Assembly (NCBI GenBank): GCA_037178675.1
Contig: JAYMGJ010000555.1
Span: 1 to 64,000, forward strand
Length of the DNA: 64,000 bases
Source: Scleroderma bovista
Taxonomy: Eukaryota; Basidiomycota; Agaricomycetes; Boletales; Sclerodermataceae
Reading direction: 5' to 3'
Positions 23,073 through 32,892 of the stretch are shown here, one piece after another. Every line of letters begins with the position of its first letter. Position 1 is the stretch's first letter. Below the pieces are notes generated by a model that was not told where the DNA came from, did not search any database, and saw nothing but the letters and a program-made list of their open reading frames with translations. Both the position numbers and the translations under genes were made by a program.

Positions 23073-23416
23073 GGACCTGACCACACACTAAGACTCTGAG
23101 AGGATAGGACATGAGTATCTAGAGCAAAGACCCAAGATGAGCTCAAATGGGGAGCCTCTGGGTGCTGGATTGCACTGTATATAAACTACTATACATGAGG
23201 GCTACGCGAAGCTATCCATGAGGCTACATGCAGGTAGAAGGCTATGTAATGACATCACTGTGGAGCTAAGGCTATGCGTAATGATGTCAAGGGTGGCAGC
23301 GTGTACAGCACGAGGTACAGGTCTAGACTAGGTAGATAAGATAGAGGCTGTACACTAAGATAAGATAAACACTATCTAATCGCAGATTAGATAAGATAAA
23401 AAGTTGGTTCGTAACA
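23073..23416 (-). mobile_element. Family G LTR, copy 2 (truncated at its 3' end)
   Basis: On the minus strand it starts TGTTACGAACCAAC and carries the ATCTAATC/GATTAGAT palindrome with GATAAGATA words. It is nearly the same as the solo LTR at 49103-49472 but lacks the last ~30 bases. It fuses to the inverted RT fragment at 23072 and to element E1 at 23417. Confidence 0.8.
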
Positions 23417-24222
23417 CATGGCAAGTATCTGGGAGGAAGGGACCATAGGCTGAGGGCTCAGGGGACACAGAGACGACCAGAGAAGACTTCTCAAGCTTGA
23501 CAATAGACCTAAGATGACAAAAGTATGTCCTTAACACAGGACTGACAAGGAGAATGCGCTGACCAAGAATGAGAGGGACTGAGGGAGCAGGCTGGGAAGA
23601 TATGTGCCAGGCAGTGCATGGGGACTCTGGGAGAGGCTGTCCTAAGAGCAGGACATAGTGGAGATCTGCAGCAATAGCGGAGAAATGATCCAGAGAAAAT
23701 ATGGACTCCATAGTGAGCAATGAAGCAAATGTCTGGATTGCGAGGGGAATATCTCCATGAGAAATGAATGGATTTGCATCAGAACTTGACAGGCAGATAG
23801 ACCACGTTCTAGGCTCTCTGGGTATAGTCATGTGCCTGATAGCTTCAGAAACAATGGAGCTATTCAAAATATCGGAATGCCAGCACTGGGCGCTAAAAAT
23901 CATTTCTTCTCTTTTCTCCTTTGTTTCTCCATCAATTCTTCGGCTTCTTTGACCATTCTGGTATGGGAGTTGGACTGCAGATGTGTGCATTCCTTTCTCA
24001 TACCACAATTGATGTTATTCCTTCAGTTTCTTCTGCTTCTTGGCTGTTCTTGTGCAAGGGATGACTGCCAGACGTTGGCATTCATCTCTTGCTCCAGGAT
24101 AGTCTTCTTGTGCAATAGATGGCTACAATGAGGGTCCATCATGCTTATCCTTCACATAAGGATCATTCGATATAGGCATTATCTTCCATGTTCACTGTAC
24201 CAAACCTGTTTGGTGTGTGACA
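23417..24222 (-). mobile_element. Element E1, third copy, other half
   Basis: Matches 2454-3279 of the complete E1 copy, ending GGTGTGTGACA. Together with 17513-18369 the two halves would make a whole element. It keeps a minus-strand frame (read about 23830 to 23430) that is also open in the E2 copies. Confidence 0.9.
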
Positions 24223-25255
24223 GCGCCCAACTTTCATCCCTAGGAACCCAACAAAATGAGCAAAATGAGGTATGATAGGTAGCTGGTCCCACCTTGTAAG
24301 CTGGTTCACTCTGCAGCAGCAGAGTGAGTGACCACAACGGTATCAAATCTACCTGTGTCCCCTGGCTTTGCCTTGATAGTCTCCTTTCCCTCCTTCCAAT
24401 CTACATCATTCCCCAACTCATCCATCTGTAGTCTATAGCTGTGCCAGACATCAAAACATTCCAGGACTAGGCCCAGGTCCAAGTACTGTAGCTGTGCATG
24501 AGAGATTGCTTGTCCTGGAGGCAAGAGAGAATTGAGGAAGCGCTTGAGATCTCTTGAAAAGTACTGTGCTGAATGAAGGACCTTGATTGAGCAGATGGAC
24601 TGGGAGCACACTATGGGATGCTTAGCTAGTATTATCCCAACTGTCTGTGTGAGCAGGTCATCGCCCTCTTCCTCTTCTAGTGAGTGGCCAACATACCACC
24701 CAAATATCTCTATTTTCTCCAGCCTCTCCAGCCACTTTGTCATCTGCGGGAGCGCATTTCTTGTGTTAGATGCCCTCCAACCCTCCTTGGCTAAATCTAT
24801 GTGAAGGCGCTCAAATGCCTTGGTGTTGTAGTTGTCAGTAGTACCATACAATTTGATACACTCCACATAGTGGAGCAGGCTGTGAAACTTCAGGATGTTG
24901 AAGTGGTCTCTTATTCCAAGGGTAGATATCTTCTTCCACTCATATGTCTTCCTCCATGTATTCCTGGATCTCCTCTACAGTGCGATGTGAGTATCTGCAG
25001 TGAGTTCACACTACAAATATTGTACTTACCTTCCACCTCTGGGTCCTGAACCCTATTTGAAGTGTCCTGTGGGATGAAATCAAAGAGCCAGTCATACTTC
25101 CCCTGGGCTGACTTCCCTGTCCTGGTTGTGGTGTACCAACTCCTTGCATCAGCAACATGACAATTTGTCTGGACTGACTTACAGTGTCTGGGGTGTCTGG
25201 AATCAGATAGTTCAGATGAATAAGTCACATCAGCCAGCCAGACCATTTCAGACAA
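24223..25255 (-). pseudogene. Plavaka transposase C-terminal fragment
   Basis: Minus-strand reading contains LGIRDHFNILKFHSLLHYV, ECIKLYGTTDNYNTKAFERL and HIDLAKEGWRASN, then QMTKWLERLEKIE. This is the standard Plavaka block corresponding to 11700-12000 of the copy at 10798. The upstream transposase core is gone. A segment GKYDWLFDFIPQDTSNRVQD (about 25070) is unassigned. Confidence 0.75.
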
Positions 25256-25587
25256 TCAGCACAAGATGGTGTCTGAAATCAGATGGCCAGACAGCCAGAC
25301 CTTCAGGCTTTCAGACATGTCAACTGATAAGACCTCTAGCTGGACAGGAAATAAGACATATAAGACTGCTCAGTCAAGTAGACCCTCAGGCTTTCAGACA
25401 TGTCAACTGGTAAGATTGCTAGTTTCCCAGGCCATAATACATTTCAGACATATAAGACCACTCAGTCAGGTGGACCCTCAGGCTTTCAGAAATGTCAGCT
25501 GGTAAGATCACTAGTTTCACAGGCCATAATACATTTCAAACATATCAGCTAACAAGACTTCTATCTGGACAGGAAATAAGACATATA
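25256..25587. repeat. 85-92-bp tandem repeat, left part, interrupted by a mariner insertion
   Basis: Copies of CTCAGGCTTTCAGACATGTC start near 25303, 25388 and 25480, each followed by GGTAAGA..CTAG and AGGAAATAAGACATA or a variant. The array continues, more diverged, at 29458-29990 on the far side of the mariner. Confidence 0.85.
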
Positions 25588-25938
25588 CAGTGACTCCAAA
25601 AACCCTTTCCATAACTAACCCTAATGGCAGTGCGCGAAGCGCACTGCCAGACACATGGAAAATAACACTAGGCTTTGGTGGAGTTGTAAATAGTACATGC
25701 TCTTGGCTACAATATTTCCCCCTAAGTCATGTGATTTCGTTCACACAGTCCAGAGATATGGGCATTTTAAAACAACAAGTCCATGGAAAGGGTTTTTTCA
25801 CTTTTGAATTGGTAACTAGGATCTCATTCAAAACAGTCTATAATTGCTATTGTTTGTTGATACAAACAAAGATACACATCTAACCAATATGTCTGAGCTT
25901 AAAAAAGTTCACACACTTCTTTGTTTTCAACCACCATC

Positions 25939-26630
25939 ATGGTCAGATCCCTCTCTCGTACTCAACAAAACACCATTCTCTCTTTGGTTGACTCTGGCAA
26001 TTCTGGTGAAGCTATTGCCAAGAGAGTTGGTGTCAGCCCCTCTGCTGTATCTAAAACTTGCTCCAAGAAGTGTTCTGCCCTTCCTAAAGCCATTGGAGGG
26101 CATTTTTCCAAGCTTTCTCTTGCCAATATTTCCCATGCTCAACATCTTATCACCTCTGGCAAGGCTGAAAATGCAGTTCAAGTCACAAAAGCCCTTTCCA
26201 ATATCATTGACCAGCCTTCCTCTACCAATACTGTTCATCTTCACTTGCAGAAATCTGGTATAAAGGCTGTAGTCAGGACCAAATGCCCTATTGCTCACTT
26301 CGATTTTGCTTATACCCACAAGGACTGGACTATAGACAACTGGAAGAGGGTTGTATGGTCTGATGAAATCAAAATCAATGACCTAGAGTCAGATGGACAC
26401 AAGTGGGCTTGGAAAAAGGCAGGTGAGGTACTCAATAATAAGCTGGTACAGGGAATTCTGAAGTTTGGAGGTGGTTCCTTGATGATGTGAGGTTGCATGA
26501 GTTGAGAGGGTGCTAGCTATACTATCAAGATTGATGGTAGGATGGATGGGGACATTTACCTTCAGATTTTGAAGGATTAGCTTCAACAAACATTGAAGCA
26601 TTATGGTCTCAATCCATCTGATACTGAAAA
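25939..26630 (+). pseudogene. Tc1/mariner transposase, truncated, with stops
   Basis: ATG 25939: MVRSLSRTQQNTILSLVDSG is an HTH region, with a second helical part VGVSPSAVSKTCSKK, then the catalytic-domain start WTIDNWKRVVWSDEIKIN (first Asp of the DDE/D triad) and GILKFGGGSLMM. The first stop (TGA near 26490) replaces the Trp of the family's MVWGCM. A second TGA replaces the next Trp (CMSWEG), and a TAG follows. Reading continues as YTIKIDGRMDGDIYLQILKD and HYGLNPSDTE, then meets the inverted arm. The second and third catalytic residues are absent, so it is inactive. Confidence 0.88.
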
Positions 26631-26836
26631 TTGGTAGAAGAAAGCTTGGAAGGATGCCCTCCAATGGTCTTAGGAAGGGTAGAATGCTTCTTAGAGTGAA
26701 GTTTGGATACAGTAGAGGGGCTGACACCAACTTGCTTGGCAATAGCTTCACCGGAATTGCCAGAGTCAAGCAAAGAGAGAATGGTGTTTTGTTGAGTATG
26801 AGAGAGGGATCTGACCATGATGGTGGTTGAAAACAA
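26609..26836 (-). pseudogene. Duplicated N-terminus of the mariner transposase, inverted
   Basis: The minus strand encodes MVRSLSHTQQNTILSLLDSG, GEAIAKQVGVSPSTVSKLHS and IGGHPSKLSSTN, the same start as the plus-strand copy with a few substitutions. It is part of the right inverted arm. Confidence 0.88.
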
Positions 26837-27134
26837 AGAAGTGTGTGAACTTTTTTAAGCTCAGACATATTGGTTAGATGTGTATCTTTGTTTGTATCAA
26901 CAAACAATAGCAATTATAGACTGTTTTGAATGAGATCCTAGTTACCAATTCAAAAGTGAAAAAACCCTTTCCATGGACTTGCTGTTTTAAAATGCCCATA
27001 TCTCTAGACTGTGTGAATGAAATCACATGACTTAGGGGGCAATATTATAGCCAAGAGCATGTACTATTTACAACTCCACCAAAGCCTAGTGTCATTTTCC
27101 ATGTGTCTGGCAGTGCGCTTCGCGCACTGCCGTT

Positions 27135-29417
27135 GTGTGCCTAAGTGAGGGAAGAGGTCAGAACAACCAACAACCAACACCAAATGACAGCAATATGCGA
27201 GTGGTGGTCTTCCTTTGCATTTCTGGTATTTAATCTCCTCAGGGGGATGTGCTGCACACCTTCAGGCAGGATGCAGGAGGGAAGGGAAGGGCTTCTGATG
27301 GGGATGGAATGCGACTTGTGATGGTATTGACTCCTCTTCAGCCTACCACAGTGGTTAGGAAGAGTCCTGCAATAGAAGAGTGATGATAGATTGATGATAG
27401 GGGTGTAATAGCAGTGATGGAGCAGAGGGGAAGCAAGGGGACAGGGTTCCTGCTTCAGAAATGCGATGAACAGTGATGGGATGGAGTGGACAGAGATGCT
27501 AGACTGTGCTTGAGCCTAGAGAAATGATCAGATACAAGATATATCTGATAAACAGCAATATAGGAGCTTTAGGCCAGCACTGAGTGACCTACAAGTCCAA
27601 AGACAGAGATAAAGCTTATAGACAGTGAGGGAGAGTGAATGTGGCCGCTTTATTGAGGGGGAAGCAGACACTTCCTTGCAGCCTTTGGCTGCTGGTTTAT
27701 ATACAGGAGAGGCTGTGGCCCTGTAAGCACAAATGACTAAGTGCTTGGTAAGAGATTGGTAAGAAATTGGTAAGCAATTGATAAGCAGTGTAATAAGGCT
27801 GAGTCATCGATGGGGAGAGCCTGAACAAGCTGCTGAGCCAAGGGAAAGAGCAAAAACATAGGTAAAAGGGGGTGCATAATCAAGAATATGGAAAGATCAT
27901 TGCATGGGGCCCAAAAGAGAGGGGGGGAAAGCATGGGATGAGTAGATTGAAGCTAAATGAGCATATGCGATGACATAATGCATATGAATCATAGGGGCAT
28001 GAGTCATGAATTGATAAGCAGCATGATAAGCATGATTTGAAGGATGATTGGTAAGTGATTGGTAAGGGGAGTAATGGGGATTAGTAATGCCAAGAGGGGA
28101 TGAATAATGCACAGCAGAGTGAGTCAGAGTGAGCCAGAGTGACTCTGTGTGACTCAGACAGAAGGGAAGCACAACCTGTGATTGATTGAACTTTAGATCT
28201 GGAGATGAGCTTCTGAAGCAGTGCCACTGATGGGAGTGGCTGGGGGATAATAAGAGAATTGATCCGACCAAAAAAGCAGTGTCAGGGGGCCTGGAATGAC
28301 AAGTAGAGTCACAGCTGGTCACAGAGTGTCACAAATCCCTTAGATTGAGCTTCTATAGAGCAAAAATGCGAAATTTGGTGCTCCTGAAGTGCAGTCTTCC
28401 CTTGAGCAGTAAGGGGAAGGTTCTGTACTCTATTAGGGCTCCTAAGAAGGGTTCTAGAGCACTGTTTAATTTGTGTTTGTTGCAGGATAGCAGGGAAGTG
28501 AAACGTGAATAGTGGATTTGATGTGTCCAGGGAAGCAAGATGAATGATAGATGGAGATGGATGTGACAGGACTCTGGGATGAAAGGACCATATGCAGAGG
28601 ACTCAGGAGACACAGAGACGACCAGGTATGAATTTTCAAGTCTAACGATAGACTTGAGATGACCAAAGTATGTGCACGACACAGGACTGACGAGGAGAAT
28701 GCGCTGACCGAGAACAAGAGGGACTGAGGGAGCAGGCTGGGAAGATGTGTACCAGACAGTACACAGGAGCTCAGGGAGAGGCTGTCCCAAGAGCAGGACA
28801 TAATTGAGGTCTGCTGCAATAGCGGAGAAACGTTCCAGAGAAAATGCGGACTCCATAGTGAGTGATGAAGCAGGTGTCTGGATTGCGGGTGGAATATCTC
28901 CATGGAAAATAAACAGATTTACGTCAGAACTTGACAGCCAGATAGACCACAGTCTAGGCTCCATGATGGTATAGTCACATGATTGATAGCTTCAAAAATG
29001 GCGGAGCTATTCAAAATATCGGAATGCCGACACTGGGTGTCTAAATTTGACATTTGGGCGCTAAAAATGATTCTTCCTTTTCTTCTTCATTTCTCTATTG
29101 TTTCTTCTGCTTCTTTGGTTGTTCTGGTATGGGAGTTGGACTGCAGTAGGTAGCATTCCTCCCTCATACTGAAATGATCATCAATCCTCGGATTCTTCTG
29201 CTTCTTGGTGGTTCTTGTGTGATAGATGACTACAACGAGCTTGTATTCATTCTTTGCATAAGGATAGTCTTGACTTTGCGTGATATGGATAGCAAGGGCT
29301 GTCTGTATCCCTCAAGTTGGGACAATCTTTCAACAGATCTTGGGTGTGTTCTTCGCATTAATTTCATCAGCTAACTTTCTCCATGTCCACAGTACCAAAC
29401 ACGTTTGGTGCGTGACA
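27135..29417 (-). mobile_element. LTR-like element E2, copy 1, target duplication CCGTT
   Basis: 2283 bp from GTGTGCCTAAGTGAGGG to GTGCGTGACA, flanked by perfect 5-bp repeats CCGTT (27130-27134; 29418-29422). It sits inside the mariner's right end: removing it restores GCACTGCCGTTAGGGTTAG, matching the other end. On the minus strand it starts TGTCACGCACCAAACG and has a TATATAAACC box near 27695. It shares layout and patches with E1. A minus-strand frame (28353-28964) is open. Confidence 0.88.
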
Positions 29418-29457
29418 CCGTTAGGGTTAGTTATGGAAAGGGTTTTTGGAGTCACTG

Positions 29458-29990
29458 TAAGACCATCAGTTAGCCAGACACTCAGTCAATAATTCTTTTA
29501 AAACCACTCAGTCGAGTAGACTTTCAGATCATCAGACATATCAGTCAATAAGGCTATTAGCTACACAGGAAATAAGACATACAAGACCAGCAGCTAACCA
29601 GGTGAAGTTCAGCTCAGCAAATTCTCAGATCCCAAGACCTTTAGAAAGGTCAGACTGCCAGTTTGTCAGAAAATCATGTATGCAGAAGCCTCAGACACTC
29701 AGACACTCAGAATATCAGAATATCAGAGGTTTTAGCTCAGTATATTGTCAGGCCCCCAGATCTTCAGACCAGGTCAGACTACCACCTTTTCAGAAGATTA
29801 TGTGTGCAGAAATTTCACCACCCAGACACTCAGACACTGAGTATATCAGAATTTCAGATATTTCAGCTTACCATATCCTCAGATTGTCAGGAAATCAGTA
29901 AGCTCAGATACTTGGCTACTCAGTAAATCAGAACATTAGAGGTTTCAGCTTGGCATATGTGCAATAGATGAGATTATCAGCCAATCAAAT
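29458..29990. repeat. Tandem repeat, right part (diverged CAGACA-rich units)
   Basis: This is the continuation of the array at 25256-25587. AGGAAATAAGACATACAAGA recurs, with many ACTCAGACA and CAGATC words. No gene seen. Confidence 0.75.
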
Positions 29991-30089
29991 ATTTATATTA
30001 GACAGACTTATAATGGGTAGCAAAATCAATTACACTAGTACATTGAATGTAATTATTATTATATCACTACTATCAAATTAATACATTGC

Positions 30090-30431
30090 TACTATTGAAT
30101 TAATATTAGCTGGCAAGCCTCATCAGTAATAGGGAGTGGTTGTGTTGTGAATGAGAATGATGCTGGTGGTGGCCACATCGGTGATGCTGGGGGGTTGGTT
30201 GTGTCATTGTTGTTGCTGGTGGTGGTCACGTCATTGACGCAGGTTGGGGGTAGTTGTGTTGTTGTCGACAGTGATAGGGTGGTGGTAGTGGCCATGTCAT
30301 CGTCATCGACAGTGGTGGGGTGGTGGTGGTAGCCATGGCATTGAGGCAGGTGGGGGTGGAGTGGTCGCATTGTTGTCAATATTGGTGGGGTGTTGTCACT
30401 GGTGTTGGCCCCCACTCTGTTTATGGGGGAG
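30090..30431. repeat. GGTGGT/GTTGT-rich low-complexity tract ending in a polypurine tract
   Basis: Imperfect trinucleotide-like G/T repeats. It ends in ATGGGGGAG (30423-30431) directly before the LTR at 30432, as a polypurine tract before a 3' LTR would. Open frames here are compositional. Confidence 0.7.
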
Positions 30432-30723
30432 TGTTGGAGATAAACAGACTGTTATGGTTTGTTTATATACTTACATAAGCTTTCATCGCACTATACAGTA
30501 GAGTCTATTACCATAGTTCCCTCAGTAGCTTGCCAGACTACTGAGGGTGAGTACCATCTACTAACCACCACACATACTTACTGATACCTTGTAGTTACCC
30601 TACAGGTATATACTAATATAAAGTAGCTTGCCAGACTACTGAGGTTACCCTACAGATCTCCTTCTCCTCTTCTTCTACAGGCTAGACCTTCCCTGTGCAG
30701 ACCACCACCTTTCTATAGGTACA
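30432..30723 (+). mobile_element. LTR starting TGTTGGAGATAAACAG, copy 1
   Basis: Nearly the same as 56832-57113. It begins TGTTGGAG after a polypurine tract and ends near TTTCTATAGG. It interrupts a hypothetical gene on its right (30724 onward). Copia-like by its start; the right boundary is uncertain by a few bases. Confidence 0.75.
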
Positions 30724-31523
30724 TGCTCACTAGCATTGCCATCAAGGGTTGTCGCCGATCCAGTCGTGGTTGCTGTGGGACCAACACCACAAAGAACAGC
30801 TGTTGGTGGTGGGCATGCTGTCACTGTGGCAGCTGTATTAGTAGCAGCCTTTTTCTGTCGCTTTGGTGCCACTGCTGCCTTTTGAGGTGCCTTCCGTTTT
30901 TGTTTCATGGTTGGCACAGATGTCACCGATCCAGGTTCACCAGCCTGCTGCAGTGGCGCTAACTCATCCAAGCCAGTGAGGGGGGTTGGTGGGATGGTGG
31001 GAGTCCTGCTCAAAAGTAGAGATGCATTCGGAACTTGGTAAATCGAAAGTGAGGTTACATGATATGATTCGGGGAGGATCATTGCTTGAGGAGCTTGAAA
31101 TGGGCTATAAAAACCAGTGGCAGGATCACTGGCAGGGAAAGGACTCGGAGCAGGCATTACGGGCACATATGACCCATGGGGTGCACTGCTAGTATTTGTT
31201 GCACTGTGTGGCAGATGTGCATACTGCGTGTAGTACACCGGGCTGCCTTGAGCAGCAGTAGGTGCATGAGTAGAAAGATTCCAGTGATTCATTGAACTCA
31301 CCGTTGTCTTTCGCACTTTCACAGTTTTTATATGCAAGCCCTCGCCTACGATGAGGTGACAAAATGTGCCGCCTCCGGTCAGAAAACTTGTGCACACATG
31401 AATGCAGTACTCCAACCAAGAGCGATGGCAATGCAGAACTAATCGAGCAGCAAAGTGCAACTTGTTGTCAGTCATAGTTACATGAATTGTACAACATACA
31501 CTTGTTACAATACGTTGGAGCAC
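30724..31523 (-). CDS. Hypothetical Pro/Thr/Ala-rich protein, 3' end lost to an LTR
   Basis: A minus-strand frame with a Ser/Pro-rich middle (SPFPASDPATGFYSPFQAPQ), a basic patch KQKRKAPQKAAVAPKRQKK (about 30870-30930, NLS-like) and CPPPTAVLCGVG. Similar basic/Ala patches occur in agaricomycete transposon-associated proteins. The frame passes into the LTR at 30723 and is therefore truncated. The upstream part (31430-31523) is less convincing and the start is uncertain. No function inferred. Confidence 0.4.
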
Positions 31524-31756
31524 TCTCCTCGGTGGTTGAGTGTTGAGTGCCCAGTGGCACCGTGCATATCCAATCTACAATCTGATCTATCTATGTACCT
31601 CGGCAGCAATATCACAGTGGCGATAACTTAGCTCGTTTCGGTTCGCACACCCTAGCTCATTCGAGTCCATCGTACCGAACTCTAACGAACCTCTGCATTT
31701 CCGAACCGAATCCGAGCTTACTTCGAGTTGAGTTCGGTTCGACGGCAACACTAGCT

Positions 31757-31899
31757 GTAATCCATACGTCTGTTCGACGACTGTATGCGCCGTGTCCCTG
31801 ATCGCTTTCAGCAGGGGAACATGCCCACCTCGCAAGTCGCGCATCGATCGGATAGACGGGTCCTGCACGATCGCAAGCAGGTACAGCGCGCTCAGCGGT
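31757..31899 (-). pseudogene. DcpS duplicate, fragment A
   Basis: The minus strand encodes LSALYLLAIVQDPSIRSMRD followed by LRGGHVPLLKAIRDTAHTVV and EQTYGL. It is almost identical to the intact DcpS gene at 37240-37385. Only this exon piece is present. Confidence 0.9.
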
Positions 31900-31904
31900 T
31901 AGTT

Positions 31905-32063
31905 AATTATCAGTCGTACGTCTTATTGTAAGTCAATTCAATTATCGTGCATGTGTATATGCGAGCCTTGACGAAAATTACTTCGAAGACCATTTCCACG
32001 TACATATTGTGCATGCATCTCAGAGCGGTATACTGGGCATGACTGTGGGACAGGCTCATTTAA
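31905..32063 (+). pseudogene. DcpS duplicate, fragment B, inverted relative to fragment A
   Basis: The plus strand carries the next DcpS segment: end of one exon, the intron (GTAAGTC...TTCGAAG), and the HIT-motif exon (HFHVHIVHASQSGILGMTVG, about 31992-32050), ending at GACAGGCTCATTTA. Relative to fragment A it is inverted, with the breakpoint at about 31900-31904. Differences from the parent are mostly C/T and G/A changes. Confidence 0.9.
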
Positions 32064-32892
32064 GCCATTCGAACTTACATAGACAGAAAGACAGACCAGC
32101 CTACAGTGCTACAGAGATGCTTCATGTTGAGCCCAGTGGTCATAATCCCACTACGCCATAGTCGTAGGAGAGGGTGGAGAACGACAGGGCGAGGGCGGGG
32201 TATGCGGAGTGCGCGAGGAGAGTAAGGAGTGTGGTGGTGGTGATCAGGGAGTACATGGTTAGCGGGCGATGCGCCGATGTTGTTATTAGGTTTGTCGTAT
32301 GGGCCCCGTTTTATACGCTGGAAAGGTCAGTTATTACGCACCATCTCTTCTTGTCCAAAGATAAAGTGTTGCATGGACTGTATTTCGACTCTCGAGAGCA
32401 CATGATGTTTTGGCGAATCTAGTTTGTTTACTATTTCGAGGGACTTTGAACATGAATGCCCTGAGCCGCTGCCCGTGGGGTATGGTTGGAAAGAGCCAAG
32501 TTGCGAATAGTTCCGTGGGTATATGTCGCCGACGCCACGAAATCGTGAACTCCCATCCGCTGTGCAACACCGCCTCCTCAGCAAACCCATTTCTTCGAGG
32601 CTTGAACTTCCCGATATGAGTTTGGGATCAGCGAGTACACGTGTGGGGAGCCCAGACGACCTGCACGTGTATTAGTCGAAGCACTCATCGGAGAAGATTA
32701 CATCCGAGGGGAATCCAGCACTTGCCATCTACGCTCTCTTGTCTCCCTGCACAAGTCGTATCCGACCAATCGTACACCAGAGCACCCTTGGTCGACTCGC
32801 GTGGCCCCATCTTCCAGGTATTTCCGCTTCCCTGAGCAGTCGATCATCATCATCATCAGTTGTGCACAGTCTCGCGTTGCCCCAGCCTCGTC
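32064..32892. other. Spacer upstream of the hypothetical gene
   Basis: No convincing gene. 32170-32330 is G-rich and looks non-coding. 32740-32892 is probably the 5' untranslated region and promoter of the gene at 32893. Confidence 0.4.

Larger units (their letters stand above)
25588..29457 (+). mobile_element. Tc1/mariner element with long inverted arms, containing a nested solo LTR
   Basis: Outer ends CAGTGACTCCAAAAACC... and the exact reverse complement at 29415-29457, flanked by the TA target duplication (25586-25587; 29458-29459). Without the nested LTR (27135-29417 plus 5 bp) it is about 1.58 kb. The left arm 25588 to ~26125 and the right arm ~26630 to the end are inverted copies, including 5' untranslated sequence and the N-terminal 60-70 codons of the transposase. 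A 26-bp hairpin word (GGCAGTGCGC-GAA-GCGCACTGCC) lies just inside each end. Confidence 0.9.
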
